A stretch of 11,082 nucleotides of DNA from Candidatus Bathyarchaeota archaeon (GTDB taxonomy: Archaea; Thermoproteota; Bathyarchaeia; Bathyarchaeales; Bathycorpusculaceae). Location: positions 1-11,082 of the forward strand of contig JAENXI010000002.1 in assembly GCA_016649625.1 (NCBI GenBank), written 5' to 3'. The stretch's first letter is position 1. The number at the start of each line of letters is the position of its first letter. The notes beneath the pieces are model-generated. The model saw nothing but the letters and a program-made list of their open reading frames with translations, was not told the origin of the DNA and ran no database searches. The position numbers and the translations under genes are program-made. Below are positions 1 through 6,941 of the stretch, piece after piece.

Positions 1-186
1 GTAGCACCTCTTGCAGATAAATCCTGGGTATCAGTAAATACAATACTTGAGAAAGATTGTTTTATACGTCTTTTACCTAAGATCCGAAAACTTGCTCAGG
101 GTATAGTTGTCTATGAACCACGACAAGTTTTAGCTTTAGAAGATGTAATAAGGAGAGAAGAAAAAGGGTGTCCAACCAAGTCTTAA
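1..186 (+). CDS. hisG: ATP phosphoribosyltransferase, C-terminal end (partial)
   Basis: This is the last 61 codons of a gene whose start lies left of the window; frame 1 is open to TAA at 184-186. HisG makes the first committed product of histidine synthesis, phosphoribosyl-ATP, from ATP and PRPP. The visible residues begin VAPLADKSWVSVNTIL and continue through a stretch ending GIVVYEPRQVLAL. This resembles the ACT-like regulatory C-terminal domain of long-form HisG, where a 'SPL.D..WVAV' strand and a late 'GI.VY...KV' strand are typical. If so, the enzyme would be the long, histidine-inhibited form that needs no HisZ. The catalytic domain is not visible, so the call rests on this weak C-terminal match plus the position directly before hisD. 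The gene overlaps hisD by 19 nt. Confidence 0.8.
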   Translation, partial: VAPLADKSWVSVNTILEKDCFIRLLPKIRKLAQGIVVYEPRQVLALEDVIRREEKGCPTKS

Positions 187-1487
187 ATAAAATATGGACT
201 TCTTCAACACTACCTGCCACTTGGTTTAAACGACAAGTTCAGAACTATCAGCTCGATTTAGAACTGGAACAAAGAATTAAAGAAATACTTGTAAATGTTA
301 CTACAAATGGAGATCGTGCTCTAATAGAACTAACCGAAAAATTTGATAACACAAAATTATCTGAAAAAGAATTAAGGGTTTCAACTAAGGAGATTCAAGA
401 AGCTTATACTCACGTGGATAATAAACAGATTATTGCATTGAGAACGATGAAAGATAAAATAAGTGCTTTTGAGACACTTTTATTTAGCCAAGGAAAATTT
501 ACCACGTCTATTGATAACATAAAAATAACTAATTTTCTTAATCCAATTGAAAGTGTAGGGTGTTATGTCCCTGGAGGACAGGCATCTTATCCAAGTACTT
601 TGATTATGACTGTAGTTCCAGCAAAGGTAGCTGGAGTTTCTAGAGTTGTTGTTTGTTCTCCACCCAATCGAGGTAAATCTATTAGTCCTCTAGTTCTTGT
701 TGCTGCTGATATTTGTGGTGTATCTGAAATTTATAAAGTTGGAGGCGCTCAAGCAATAGGTGCTTTGGCTTATGGTACTAGAACAATAAAACCTGTAAAA
801 AAAATTGTTGGCCCTGGAAACAAATACGTCACTATGGCGAAAATTCTTGTTTCAAGAGATGTTGCTATTGATATGCCAGCTGGTCCAAGTGAAGTTTTAA
901 TAGTAGCAGATGAAACAGCAAATCCAAAATTTATTTCTCTAGATATGATTTCTCAAGCAGAACATGGATGTGATAGTAGTGTTGGTTTAATTACTACTTC
1001 AAAAAAACTTGGTGTTGAAGTGCAGAATTGGTTATCAAAATTAATGTCAACTATAGATCGTAGTTCTCTTGTACTCGAATCTTTAAGAAACTATGGTTTT
1101 ATAATTACTTGTGATGCAATTGATAAAGCTGTAGAACTTGCCAATATTTTTGCTCCTGAACACCTCGAAATAATTACGAAAGATTCTGCACAACTTGCAG
1201 TAAAATTTACAACATCTGGTTTAATTCTTGTCGGCCCATTTAGTCCAGTTGCCCTAAGTGATTATGGCAGTGGAACAAATCATGTTCTACCTACAGGGGG
1301 TTATGGTCATGTATTTTCAGGTTTATCTTCTTTAGACTTTGCTAGAAGAGTGAGTATTGTTGAAGGTTCAAAGAAAGGATTAATTCAATTAAACAATCAA
1401 TTGAAAGTTATGACTGATGCAGAAGATCTTCCTAATCACTACATGGCAATCAAAGCGAGGCTTGAGAGTGAGAATAATATCAAATAG
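168..1487 (+). CDS. hisD: Histidinol dehydrogenase
   Basis: HisD carries out the last two steps of histidine synthesis, oxidising L-histidinol through histidinal to histidine with two NAD+. The 439-residue protein has the normal family length. Visible landmarks are the ESVGCYVPGG stretch (about 128-137), GPGNKYV (215-221), DMPAGPSEV (235-243), SQAEHG (262-267), APEHLEI (329-335), GSGTNHVLPTGG (367-378) and FSGLSSLDFARR (383-394). Matching to the E. coli enzyme, Gln263, His266, Asp365 and His424 stand where the zinc ligands are expected, and Glu331-His332 where the catalytic pair is expected. All are present, so the enzyme should be active. The start is GTG, inside the end of hisG; an AGGAG at 151-155 lies 12 nt upstream. 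The 3' end overlaps the chosen hisC start by 20 nt. Confidence 0.97.
   Translation: MSNQVLNKIWTSSTLPATWFKRQVQNYQLDLELEQRIKEILVNVTTNGDRALIELTEKFDNTKLSEKELRVSTKEIQEAYTHVDNKQIIALRTMKDKISAFETLLFSQGKFTTSIDNIKITNFLNPIESVGCYVPGGQASYPSTLIMTVVPAKVAGVSRVVVCSPPNRGKSISPLVLVAADICGVSEIYKVGGAQAIGALAYGTRTIKPVKKIVGPGNKYVTMAKILVSRDVAIDMPAGPSEVLIVADETANPKFISLDMISQAEHGCDSSVGLITTSKKLGVEVQNWLSKLMSTIDRSSLVLESLRNYGFIITCDAIDKAVELANIFAPEHLEIITKDSAQLAVKFTTSGLILVGPFSPVALSDYGSGTNHVLPTGGYGHVFSGLSSLDFARRVSIVEGSKKGLIQLNNQLKVMTDAEDLPNHYMAIKARLESENNIK
1457..1460 (+). promoter_or_regulatory. Ribosome binding site deciding the hisC start
   Basis: GAGG ends 7 nt before the GTG at 1468-1470. An in-frame ATG at 1417 would lie well inside hisD and would add 17 residues with no resemblance to the family, so this site favours the GTG start. 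Confidence 0.55.
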
Positions 1488-2583
1488 TTATATAAAAACA
1501 AAATTAAAGAGACTCCAACAAATTGAAAGTTATACTATTGGAGAATCTACTGAGACACTAGCCAGAAGACTTGGACTTTTACCTGCTGAAATTGTGAAAT
1601 TAAACTTTAACGAAAATTTGTTTCTGCCAAAAAAAAACCTCGCTGAAATTATAAAATTGGTTGCCGATGAATGTGATCTTAGAATTTATCCGCAAGAGGA
1701 ACAAAATAAACTTAAAGAAAGCATCAGTAACCAGTTGAAAGTTCCTTTTGATAGTATTGTTGTAGGAAATGCTAGTGATGAGTTGATAGATAGAATCTCG
1801 AGACTTTTTTTAGAAAAAGGTGAGATTGCAGTTTCTATCACCCCAACTTTTCCTGTTTTTAAATATTGTGCAAAACGTCAAGGAGCAAACTACTTAACAA
1901 TACCTCTTTTAGATGATTTTCAATTGAATATCAAGCAGCTTCTTGCCTCTTTTTCAAATAAAACTAGTTTACTATATTTATGTTCACCTAATAATCCGAC
2001 AGGGAACCAATTTAATAAAACGGAAATTGAAACTTTAATTAATAAATTTCCAGGTATAGTAATGTTAGACGAAGCCTATGCTGAATATGCTGAGTACTCA
2101 CTAGTTTCAAAAGTTAATGACTTTGAGAACTTAATTATTTTGCGAACTTTCTCTAAAGCCTTTGGACTAGCCGCTTTGCGCCTTGGATATGCCCTAACAA
2201 ATTCAACATTAACTAACATTCTTACTGAAAAATCTCCCCTGCCTTTTCCGGTTAGTTCTTTCACTTTAAACATGGGCCAAAAACTTTTGGAAAACTTCAG
2301 TATAGTATCCAAATCCGTTGAAGAACTGAAAATGGAACGAGAAAAGCTGATAAAAAAGCTTAATCAGATAAATGGAATAAAAGCATTTAATTCACAAGCG
2401 AATTTTGTGCTTTTTGCAGCAGACAAACCTTATGAACTGGTTTATCAGGCCCTCTTGAATAAAGGCTTATTGATTAAGAAAATAGGCAAGATTTCACATC
2501 TTGACAATTGTCTGAGAACTACAGTTGGGTTACCTTGGATGAATGAAAAATTGATAGAGACCTTAAAAAAAATATTTAGGTGA
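1468..2583 (+). CDS. hisC: Histidinol-phosphate aminotransferase
   Basis: HisC is a PLP-dependent class I/II aminotransferase that converts imidazole-acetol phosphate and glutamate to histidinol phosphate. With the GTG start the protein has 371 residues, normal for the family. Near the N-terminus there is a conserved KLNFNEN segment. SPNNPTG (about 173-179) and DEAYAEY (201-207) are PLP-pocket motifs. RTFSKAFG carries Lys230, the expected Schiff-base lysine, and LRTTVG near the end carries Arg350, the expected substrate-binding arginine. An ATG at 1417 would add 17 residues inside hisD; GTG 1468 has a GAGG site and fits better. The stop TGA at 2581-2583 overlaps the hisB GTG as GTGA, which suggests coupled translation. 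Confidence 0.95.
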   Translation: MRIISNSYIKTKLKRLQQIESYTIGESTETLARRLGLLPAEIVKLNFNENLFLPKKNLAEIIKLVADECDLRIYPQEEQNKLKESISNQLKVPFDSIVVGNASDELIDRISRLFLEKGEIAVSITPTFPVFKYCAKRQGANYLTIPLLDDFQLNIKQLLASFSNKTSLLYLCSPNNPTGNQFNKTEIETLINKFPGIVMLDEAYAEYAEYSLVSKVNDFENLIILRTFSKAFGLAALRLGYALTNSTLTNILTEKSPLPFPVSSFTLNMGQKLLENFSIVSKSVEELKMEREKLIKKLNQINGIKAFNSQANFVLFAADKPYELVYQALLNKGLLIKKIGKISHLDNCLRTTVGLPWMNEKLIETLKKIFR

Positions 2584-3167
2584 TTAGAAATTTGAGAAAA
2601 GATGAAGTTTATAGAAAAACTAGGGAAACGGAAGTTTGTGTAAAAGTGAATCTTGATGCAGATGGAAAAGCTAATGTAAACACAGGGATACCCTTCTTAG
2701 ATCACTTACTTACTTCTTTAGCCACTCATAGTCTAATCGATATTAATGCAAAAGTTACAGGTGATTTACGTCATCATTCAGTTGAAGATCTTGCACTCTG
2801 TCTAGGGGAAGCATTGGATAAAGCTTTGGGAAACAGAGAAAACATAGTTCGATTTGGATATGCGTTTGCTCCGATGGATTGTACCTTAGCTTTTTCTGCT
2901 GTCGATCTCGTTAAACGCCCATATTTTAAGATTGATCTTAAACTCCGCGGAAAAAAAATTGAGGACATGCCTACTGAAGATATAAATCATTTCTTCGAGA
3001 CTTTTGCCAGCTCCCTAAATGCAAATGTACACATATTTATTCAATATGGTAGTAATGACCACCACAAAGCAGAAGCTGCAACTAAAGCTCTTGCTTTATC
3101 ACTCAGACAAGCAATTATAATTGATTCAAGGAGAACTGGAGTGCCTAGCTCCAAAGGAGTTATCTGA
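2580..3167 (+). CDS. hisB: Imidazoleglycerol-phosphate dehydratase
   Basis: HisB removes water from imidazole-glycerol phosphate to give imidazole-acetol phosphate. This is the single-function dehydratase of 195 residues, with no N-terminal HAD phosphatase as in E. coli HisB, so another enzyme must remove the phosphate from histidinol phosphate. The two metal-binding motifs are intact: HHSVED (65-70) and DHHKAE (160-165). The two arginines expected to bind phosphate, in RFG (91-93) and KRPY (112-115), are also present, and the protein ends in the usual GVPSSKG. The residue after PMD is Cys101, where an acidic residue is usual. The start is uncertain: GTG 2580 gives the 4-nt overlap with hisC, while TTG 2592 lies 8 nt after AGGTGA (2578-2583) and would begin MRKDEVYRKT, closer to the common family N-terminus. 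Confidence 0.95.
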   Translation: MIRNLRKDEVYRKTRETEVCVKVNLDADGKANVNTGIPFLDHLLTSLATHSLIDINAKVTGDLRHHSVEDLALCLGEALDKALGNRENIVRFGYAFAPMDCTLAFSAVDLVKRPYFKIDLKLRGKKIEDMPTEDINHFFETFASSLNANVHIFIQYGSNDHHKAEAATKALALSLRQAIIIDSRRTGVPSSKGVI

Positions 3168-3772
3168 TGCCCGAATTAGTTATTCTTGATTACGGTGTTG
3201 GGAATCTTTTTAGTTTAAAAAATGCTTTAGAAGAAGTTGGTTTAACAGTGAGAATCAGCGAATCGATTAAGCAATTAAATAAAATTGATGCCATAGCCCT
3301 ACCTGGTGTTGGTCATTTCACCGCTGCTGCTAGAAAACTTGAATCTATAACCCAATCTATTAGTACTATCGTGGATAATGGCATTCCTCTCTTGGGAATA
3401 TGTTTAGGATTACAACTACTTTTCCAAGAAAGTGATGAAGGTCCTGGACGTGGATTAGGAATTTTTAGGGGAAAAAATGTTAGATTATCAGGATCTTTGA
3501 AAGTCCCTCATATGGGTTGGAACACTCTTAAAATTGTAAAACAAAATGAAATCCTGAAAGGTATCATTGATAATTCTTTTGTCTATTTTGTGCACTCTTT
3601 GTATCCGATTCCTGTTGAAAAAGAAATTGTAGCTACAAAGACTGAATATGGTGAAACATTTACATCTATGATTGCTTACAAAAACGTATTTGGAACCCAA
3701 TTTCACCCAGAAAAATCTGGTCCTATTGGATTAAAAATTCTAAGTAACTTTGCAAAAATAGTGAAAAGGTGA
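3167..3772 (+). CDS. hisH: Imidazole glycerol phosphate synthase, glutaminase subunit
   Basis: HisH is the class I glutamine amidotransferase half of IGP synthase. It releases ammonia from glutamine and passes it to HisF. The 201-residue protein has the expected length. It shows GVGNLFSLKNAL (10-21), ALPGVGHF (44-51) and the nucleophile elbow LLGICLG with Cys79. The rest of the triad, His180 and Glu182, is in FGTQFHPEKSG. PHMGWN (114-119) and FVYFVHSLYP (138-147) are also typical. ATG 3167 shares one base with the hisB stop (TGATG) and is preceded by AAAGGAG (3153-3159) at 7 nt, a strong ribosome binding site. The partner hisF lies two genes downstream. Confidence 0.96.
   Translation: MPELVILDYGVGNLFSLKNALEEVGLTVRISESIKQLNKIDAIALPGVGHFTAAARKLESITQSISTIVDNGIPLLGICLGLQLLFQESDEGPGRGLGIFRGKNVRLSGSLKVPHMGWNTLKIVKQNEILKGIIDNSFVYFVHSLYPIPVEKEIVATKTEYGETFTSMIAYKNVFGTQFHPEKSGPIGLKILSNFAKIVKR
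3767..3772 (+). promoter_or_regulatory. Strong SD site placed for an ATA start of hisA
   Basis: AGGTGA covers the last codons and the stop of hisH. Seven bases separate it from ATA at 3780-3782. The next ATG in frame, at 3807, is 34 nt away and would remove the conserved start of HisA. The same hexamer precedes metK. Confidence 0.6.
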
Positions 3773-3779
3773 ATTAGAA

Positions 3780-4505
3780 ATACAATTAATCCCAGCTATC
3801 GACCTAATGAACGGAAGAATAGTTCGACTCTCACGCGGAGATCCTAATACTGCTAAAATTTATGAGCAATTTGGTGGTCCTGCAAAAACTGCTCAAAAAT
3901 GGCAAAAAGATGGGGCGAAAAAACTTCATATTATAGACCTAGACGCGGCTTTGGGATTTGGAAATAATAGATCAATTATTGCCGAAATCGCTGAAAGTGT
4001 TAATTTACCTATTCAAGTTGGAGGCGGAATTAGAACCATCAAGGACGTGGAACATTTACTTTCATTAGGTATAGATCAAGTAATATTGGGAGCTCTACCA
4101 TTTAATGATCCTTTTGCTTTGAATCAAATACAAAAACAGTTCGGTTCAGATGTCGTGATAGTTGCTTTAGATAATAAAAATGGAAAAATAATGATTGAAG
4201 GTTGGAAGACAAAAACTATGATGGGTGTTCGAGGTTCATTGACTAAATTTTTGGGGGTAGGAATCAAGTCGTTTCTCATAACCTCAATACCCAAAGATGG
4301 AACTTTATCAGGTCCCGATCTTGAAACACTTGACAAAGCAAGTAGAACTCCTGGTGCAGAAATAATTGCGGCAGGCGGAATTGGCCAATTAGATGACTTG
4401 AGAGAGCTTCAAAAAATCGGTGTCGAAGGAGCAGTAATTGGTAAAGCTCTCTACGAAGAAAGATTCACTTTGAAAGAAGCTTTAAACCAATTTGGAGGTA
4501 AATAG
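3780..4505 (+). CDS. hisA: ProFAR isomerase (HisA), apparent ATA start codon
   Basis: HisA is a (beta/alpha)8-barrel isomerase that converts ProFAR to PRFAR, the substrate of HisFH. Read from ATA 3780 the protein has 241 residues and begins MQLIPAIDLMNGRIVRL, a standard HisA N-terminus with catalytic Asp8. The second catalytic Asp is Asp131 in IVALDNKNG. The phosphate loops are GGGIRT (81-86) and AAGGIG (about 198-203). TSIPKDGT takes the place of the more usual TDI..DGT. In this frame a stop lies at 3762-3764, and no ATG, GTG or TTG occurs between it and ATG 3807. Starting at ATG 3807 would give 232 residues and lose Asp8. ATA initiation, helped by the AGGTGA site and coupling to hisH, is the simplest reading; a sequencing or assembly error changing ATG to ATA is the main alternative. 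Confidence 0.9.
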   Translation: MQLIPAIDLMNGRIVRLSRGDPNTAKIYEQFGGPAKTAQKWQKDGAKKLHIIDLDAALGFGNNRSIIAEIAESVNLPIQVGGGIRTIKDVEHLLSLGIDQVILGALPFNDPFALNQIQKQFGSDVVIVALDNKNGKIMIEGWKTKTMMGVRGSLTKFLGVGIKSFLITSIPKDGTLSGPDLETLDKASRTPGAEIIAAGGIGQLDDLRELQKIGVEGAVIGKALYEERFTLKEALNQFGGK

Positions 4506-4511
4506 GAACCA

Positions 4512-5315
4512 GTGCCATTAGCCAAAAGAATAATTCCATGTTTAGATGTCGATCATGGAAAAGTAGTTAAAGGGGTTAACTTTGTAAACTTGCAAAAAGC
4601 AGGAGACCCTGTTGAACTCGCTAGAAAATACTCGGATCAAGGAGCTGATGAATTAGTTTTTCTTGATATAACTGCTTCTTCTGAAAAAAGAGACCTCTTA
4701 AGAGATGTTGTTGAGAGGGTGGCAAAAGCAGTTCGAATTCCATTTACAGTAGGAGGTGGAATTCGAAATGTCTCAGATGCACGATTAATACTTTGTAGCG
4801 GAGCCGATAAAGTCTCCGTAAATACAGCCGCAATTGAAAATCCTAATTTGATAGCTGATCTTGCAAAAGTTTTTGGACAACAATGTGTTGTTGTAGCTAT
4901 AGATGCAAAAAGACGAAAAGCGAATAATCTTACTACTACAACTGTGAAAACTGATGATGGTCCTGTTTGGTTTGAAGTAACAACTTATGGTGGGAGAAAA
5001 CCTACAGGAATAAATGCTATTGAATGGGCAAAAAAAGCTGCAGATCTAGGAGCTGGTGAATTTCTTTTAACATCTATGGACAAGGATGGTACTAAAGATG
5101 GGTATGACTTGGAATTAACCCGTTCAATATCTGAATTAGTGCGTATTCCGGTTATAGCAAGTGGGGGTGCTGGAAAACCAGCTCATTTTCTTGAAGTTTT
5201 TACAAAAGGAAAAGCTGATGCTGCACTTGCAGCTTCTGTTTTCCATTACAATAATTATCCGGTTCCAACGATAAAGCGGTTTTTACGAGATCAGGGGGTG
5301 ATTGTTAGACCTTGA
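4512..5315 (+). CDS. hisF: Imidazole glycerol phosphate synthase, cyclase subunit
   Basis: HisF is the barrel half of IGP synthase. With ammonia from HisH it turns PRFAR into imidazole-glycerol phosphate and AICAR, the latter returning to purine synthesis. The N-terminus [19 protein letters not shown] is nearly canonical and carries catalytic Asp12; the second catalytic Asp is Asp131 in [14 protein letters not shown] (81-86), GGRKPTG (160-166), [15 protein letters not shown] (185-199) and IASGGAG (215-221) are the usual phosphate and active-site loops. At 267 residues it is slightly longer than bacterial HisF because of an insert around 136-150, which I recall from other archaeal HisF proteins. 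The start is GTG, 6 nt after hisA; GGAGGT (4494-4499) lies 12 nt upstream and a weaker AGGA is closer. Confidence 0.97.
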   Translation: MPLAKRIIPCLDVDHGKVVKGVNFVNLQKAGDPVELARKYSDQGADELVFLDITASSEKRDLLRDVVERVAKAVRIPFTVGGGIRNVSDARLILCSGADKVSVNTAAIENPNLIADLAKVFGQQCVVVAIDAKRRKANNLTTTTVKTDDGPVWFEVTTYGGRKPTGINAIEWAKKAADLGAGEFLLTSMDKDGTKDGYDLELTRSISELVRIPVIASGGAGKPAHFLEVFTKGKADAALAASVFHYNNYPVPTIKRFLRDQGVIVRP

Positions 5316-5641
5316 CAGAAGAATTGCTACAAAAGCTTGATTTTAAGAAAGGTAAAGGTCTTATTCCAGTTGTTGTTCAAGAATTCAAATCAAAAGACTT
5401 ACTTATGTTAGCTTATGTGAACAAAGAAGCCCTTAAACAAACATTAGAAACAGGATATGCACATTATTGGAGTCGTTCAAGGCAAAAACTATGGATGAAA
5501 GGTGAGACTTCAGGACACACTCAAAAAATAAAAAAAATATTTGTAGATTGTGATTATGATACTTTACTTTATTTAGTAGTGCAAAAAGGACCCGCATGTC
5601 ACACAAATAAACTCACGTGTTTTCATAATAAACTTAAATGA
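5312..5641 (+). CDS. hisI: Phosphoribosyl-AMP cyclohydrolase
   Basis: HisI opens the purine ring of phosphoribosyl-AMP, the third step of the pathway. The protein has 109 residues and is the cyclohydrolase alone, without a fused HisE domain. Motifs are [18 protein letters not shown] (51-68), the metal-binding DCDYD (79-83) and the zinc-binding GPACHT...CF with Cys80, Cys96 and Cys103 available as ligands. The start is TTG overlapping the hisF stop by 4 nt; GGTGA (5297-5301) lies 10 nt upstream. It is the last gene of the visible operon. HisE, which makes its substrate from phosphoribosyl-ATP, is not next to it. Confidence 0.96.
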   Translation: MTEELLQKLDFKKGKGLIPVVVQEFKSKDLLMLAYVNKEALKQTLETGYAHYWSRSRQKLWMKGETSGHTQKIKKIFVDCDYDTLLYLVVQKGPACHTNKLTCFHNKLK

Positions 5642-5651
5642 AAACTAATAG

Positions 5652-5659
5652 TTTTTAAG
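5652..5659 (+). promoter_or_regulatory. Possible TATA box for the radical SAM gene
   Basis: The 79-bp gap after hisI contains TTTTTAAG, the same octamer that precedes metK. It lies about 60 nt before the ATG at 5721, so a transcript starting about 25 nt downstream would have a short leader. A T-rich stretch in the same gap could also serve to end the his transcript. A direct repeat AACTAATA occurs at 5643-5650 and 5660-5667. Confidence 0.35.
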
Positions 5660-5720
5660 AACTAATATTCTACCTTTTCATATTAAATCTTAGAGATAAA
5701 AGAATTACAAGGTTAGACTT

Positions 5721-6776
5721 ATGACCCTACATGAAGCAATTTTATATGAAAAAATGAAGAATAAACGCGTAAAATGTAATTTATGCGCGCGCAGATGTTT
5801 GATAAATGATGGTGCTAAAGGTTTTTGCTTAGTTAGAAAAAACGAAAATGGTGTTCTTAACTCTCTTGTTTATGGAAAAGCAGTTTCAGCTGCGGTTGAT
5901 CCCATAGGTAAAAAACCTCTCTCACATTTTAACCCTGGAGCACTAGTTTTATCTGTTGCTGCCTCAGGATGCAATTTCAGATGCAAGTTTTGTGACAATT
6001 GGATGATAAGTCAAGACCAAAAAATTTCTGGTAAAAATTTTCGACCTGATGAAGTTGTCAAAGCAGCTCGAGAGAATAATTGCTTAGGTATTAGTTATAC
6101 TTATACAGAACCTACTGTTTTTATTGAATACGTCTATGATATTGCTAAACTTGCACATCAGGTAGGGTTCTTCAATACTTTTGTAACAAATGGCTATCTT
6201 ACCCCTGAAGCTGTGAAAACTATTGCTCCTTTTATTGATGCTGCGACTGTTGATTTTAAGGGAGGGGGTGATCCGGATTTCTATAAAAATTATGCGGCAG
6301 TTCCAACAGTCGAACCTATTTATGAAGCTTTAAAGGAATTTAGAAGAAATAATGTTCATGTAGAAATAACAAATTTAGTTATTCCAAAGATTGGGGATTC
6401 GATGAGTAGAATACGAGAGATGGCCACTTGGATAAAAGAGATTTTGGGAAGCGATACACCTTTTCATCTACTTCGTTTTCATCCTGATTACAAAATGACT
6501 ACTACTTCGGGAACAAACGTTGAAATCATGGAAAAAGCGTATATGACTGCTCGAAATGTGGGCTTGAATTATGTCTATTTAGGTAATCTCACAGGTCATC
6601 CTGCGGAAAACACTTATTGCCCCAAATGTAATGAACCTCTTATTAAGCGTCATAGTTACGAAATCACTCGCTGGAATCTCACTAAAGATATGCAATGTCC
6701 AGTATGTGACCATAAAATACCTATAATTGGAAAACTTCATCAAACTGGGGGTCGTTATCCATACGCCCTATTTTAA
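5721..6776 (+). CDS. amrS: AmrS-type radical SAM enzyme
   Basis: This 351-residue protein matches the radical SAM member of the AmmeMemoRadiSam set (AmrS), often mislabelled as pyruvate formate-lyase activating enzyme. The cluster motif is CNFRCKFC, with Cys84, Cys88 and Cys91 holding the 4Fe-4S cluster that cleaves SAM. Before it is a cysteine-rich segment (Cys19, Cys22, Cys26, Cys36). After it come SYTYTEPTVF (about 125-134), TVDFKGG (176-182) and LLRFHPDYKM (250-259). A C-terminal CPKC...CPVC pair (300-303, 326-329) looks like a zinc ribbon. The substrate of this family is unclear to me, and the usual partners, AMMECR1 and Memo, are not in the window. ATG 5721 has AAGGT (5709-5713) 7 nt upstream. 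Reading as a separate transcript from the his operon is likely but not proven. Confidence 0.9.
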   Translation: MTLHEAILYEKMKNKRVKCNLCARRCLINDGAKGFCLVRKNENGVLNSLVYGKAVSAAVDPIGKKPLSHFNPGALVLSVAASGCNFRCKFCDNWMISQDQKISGKNFRPDEVVKAARENNCLGISYTYTEPTVFIEYVYDIAKLAHQVGFFNTFVTNGYLTPEAVKTIAPFIDAATVDFKGGGDPDFYKNYAAVPTVEPIYEALKEFRRNNVHVEITNLVIPKIGDSMSRIREMATWIKEILGSDTPFHLLRFHPDYKMTTTSGTNVEIMEKAYMTARNVGLNYVYLGNLTGHPAENTYCPKCNEPLIKRHSYEITRWNLTKDMQCPVCDHKIPIIGKLHQTGGRYPYALF

Positions 6777-6810
6777 TAAATTATACCTATCTTTTTTGAG
6801 TGATGCCTGC

Positions 6811-6818
6811 TTTTATAA
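6811..6818 (+). promoter_or_regulatory. Possible TATA box for the GPN-loop GTPase gene
   Basis: TTTTATAA lies in the 165-bp AT-rich gap after the radical SAM gene. A run of six T at about 6791-6796 just before it could terminate the upstream transcript. The box is 124 nt or more from the GTPase start, so the leader would be long; other AT-rich stretches nearer the gene are also possible. I see no RNA gene or real ORF in this gap. Confidence 0.3.
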
Positions 6819-6941
6819 ATTGTTTATTTTATGTTTTAATAATGTTCAACTTTGTGGTCTGATTAGTATTAAATTTGTTTTTTATCATTTATCAGTAGAA
6901 TTATTAATTAGAATTGGATAGCATGTTTTCAAGAGGAAAAA

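Noticed and set aside
1417..1467. ATG 1417 as the hisC start
   Set aside because: It adds 17 residues unlike the family and overlaps hisD by 71 nt; GTG 1468 has a ribosome binding site and fits the family N-terminus.
2076..2312. Minus-strand ORFs inside his genes and metK
   Set aside because: They are antisense shadows of well-supported genes, with no ribosome binding sites or family features.
3774..3809. A frameshift at the beginning of hisA joined to the GTG at 3769
   Set aside because: GTG 3769 runs into TAG after two codons, and reaching the hisA frame would require an extra base. ATA with the SD at normal spacing explains the region without an indel, though a base error remains possible.
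6727..6921. Plus-strand ORF of 64 residues after the radical SAM gene
   Set aside because: It overlaps the end of amrS in another frame and then reads AT-rich intergenic sequence; no recognisable protein features.
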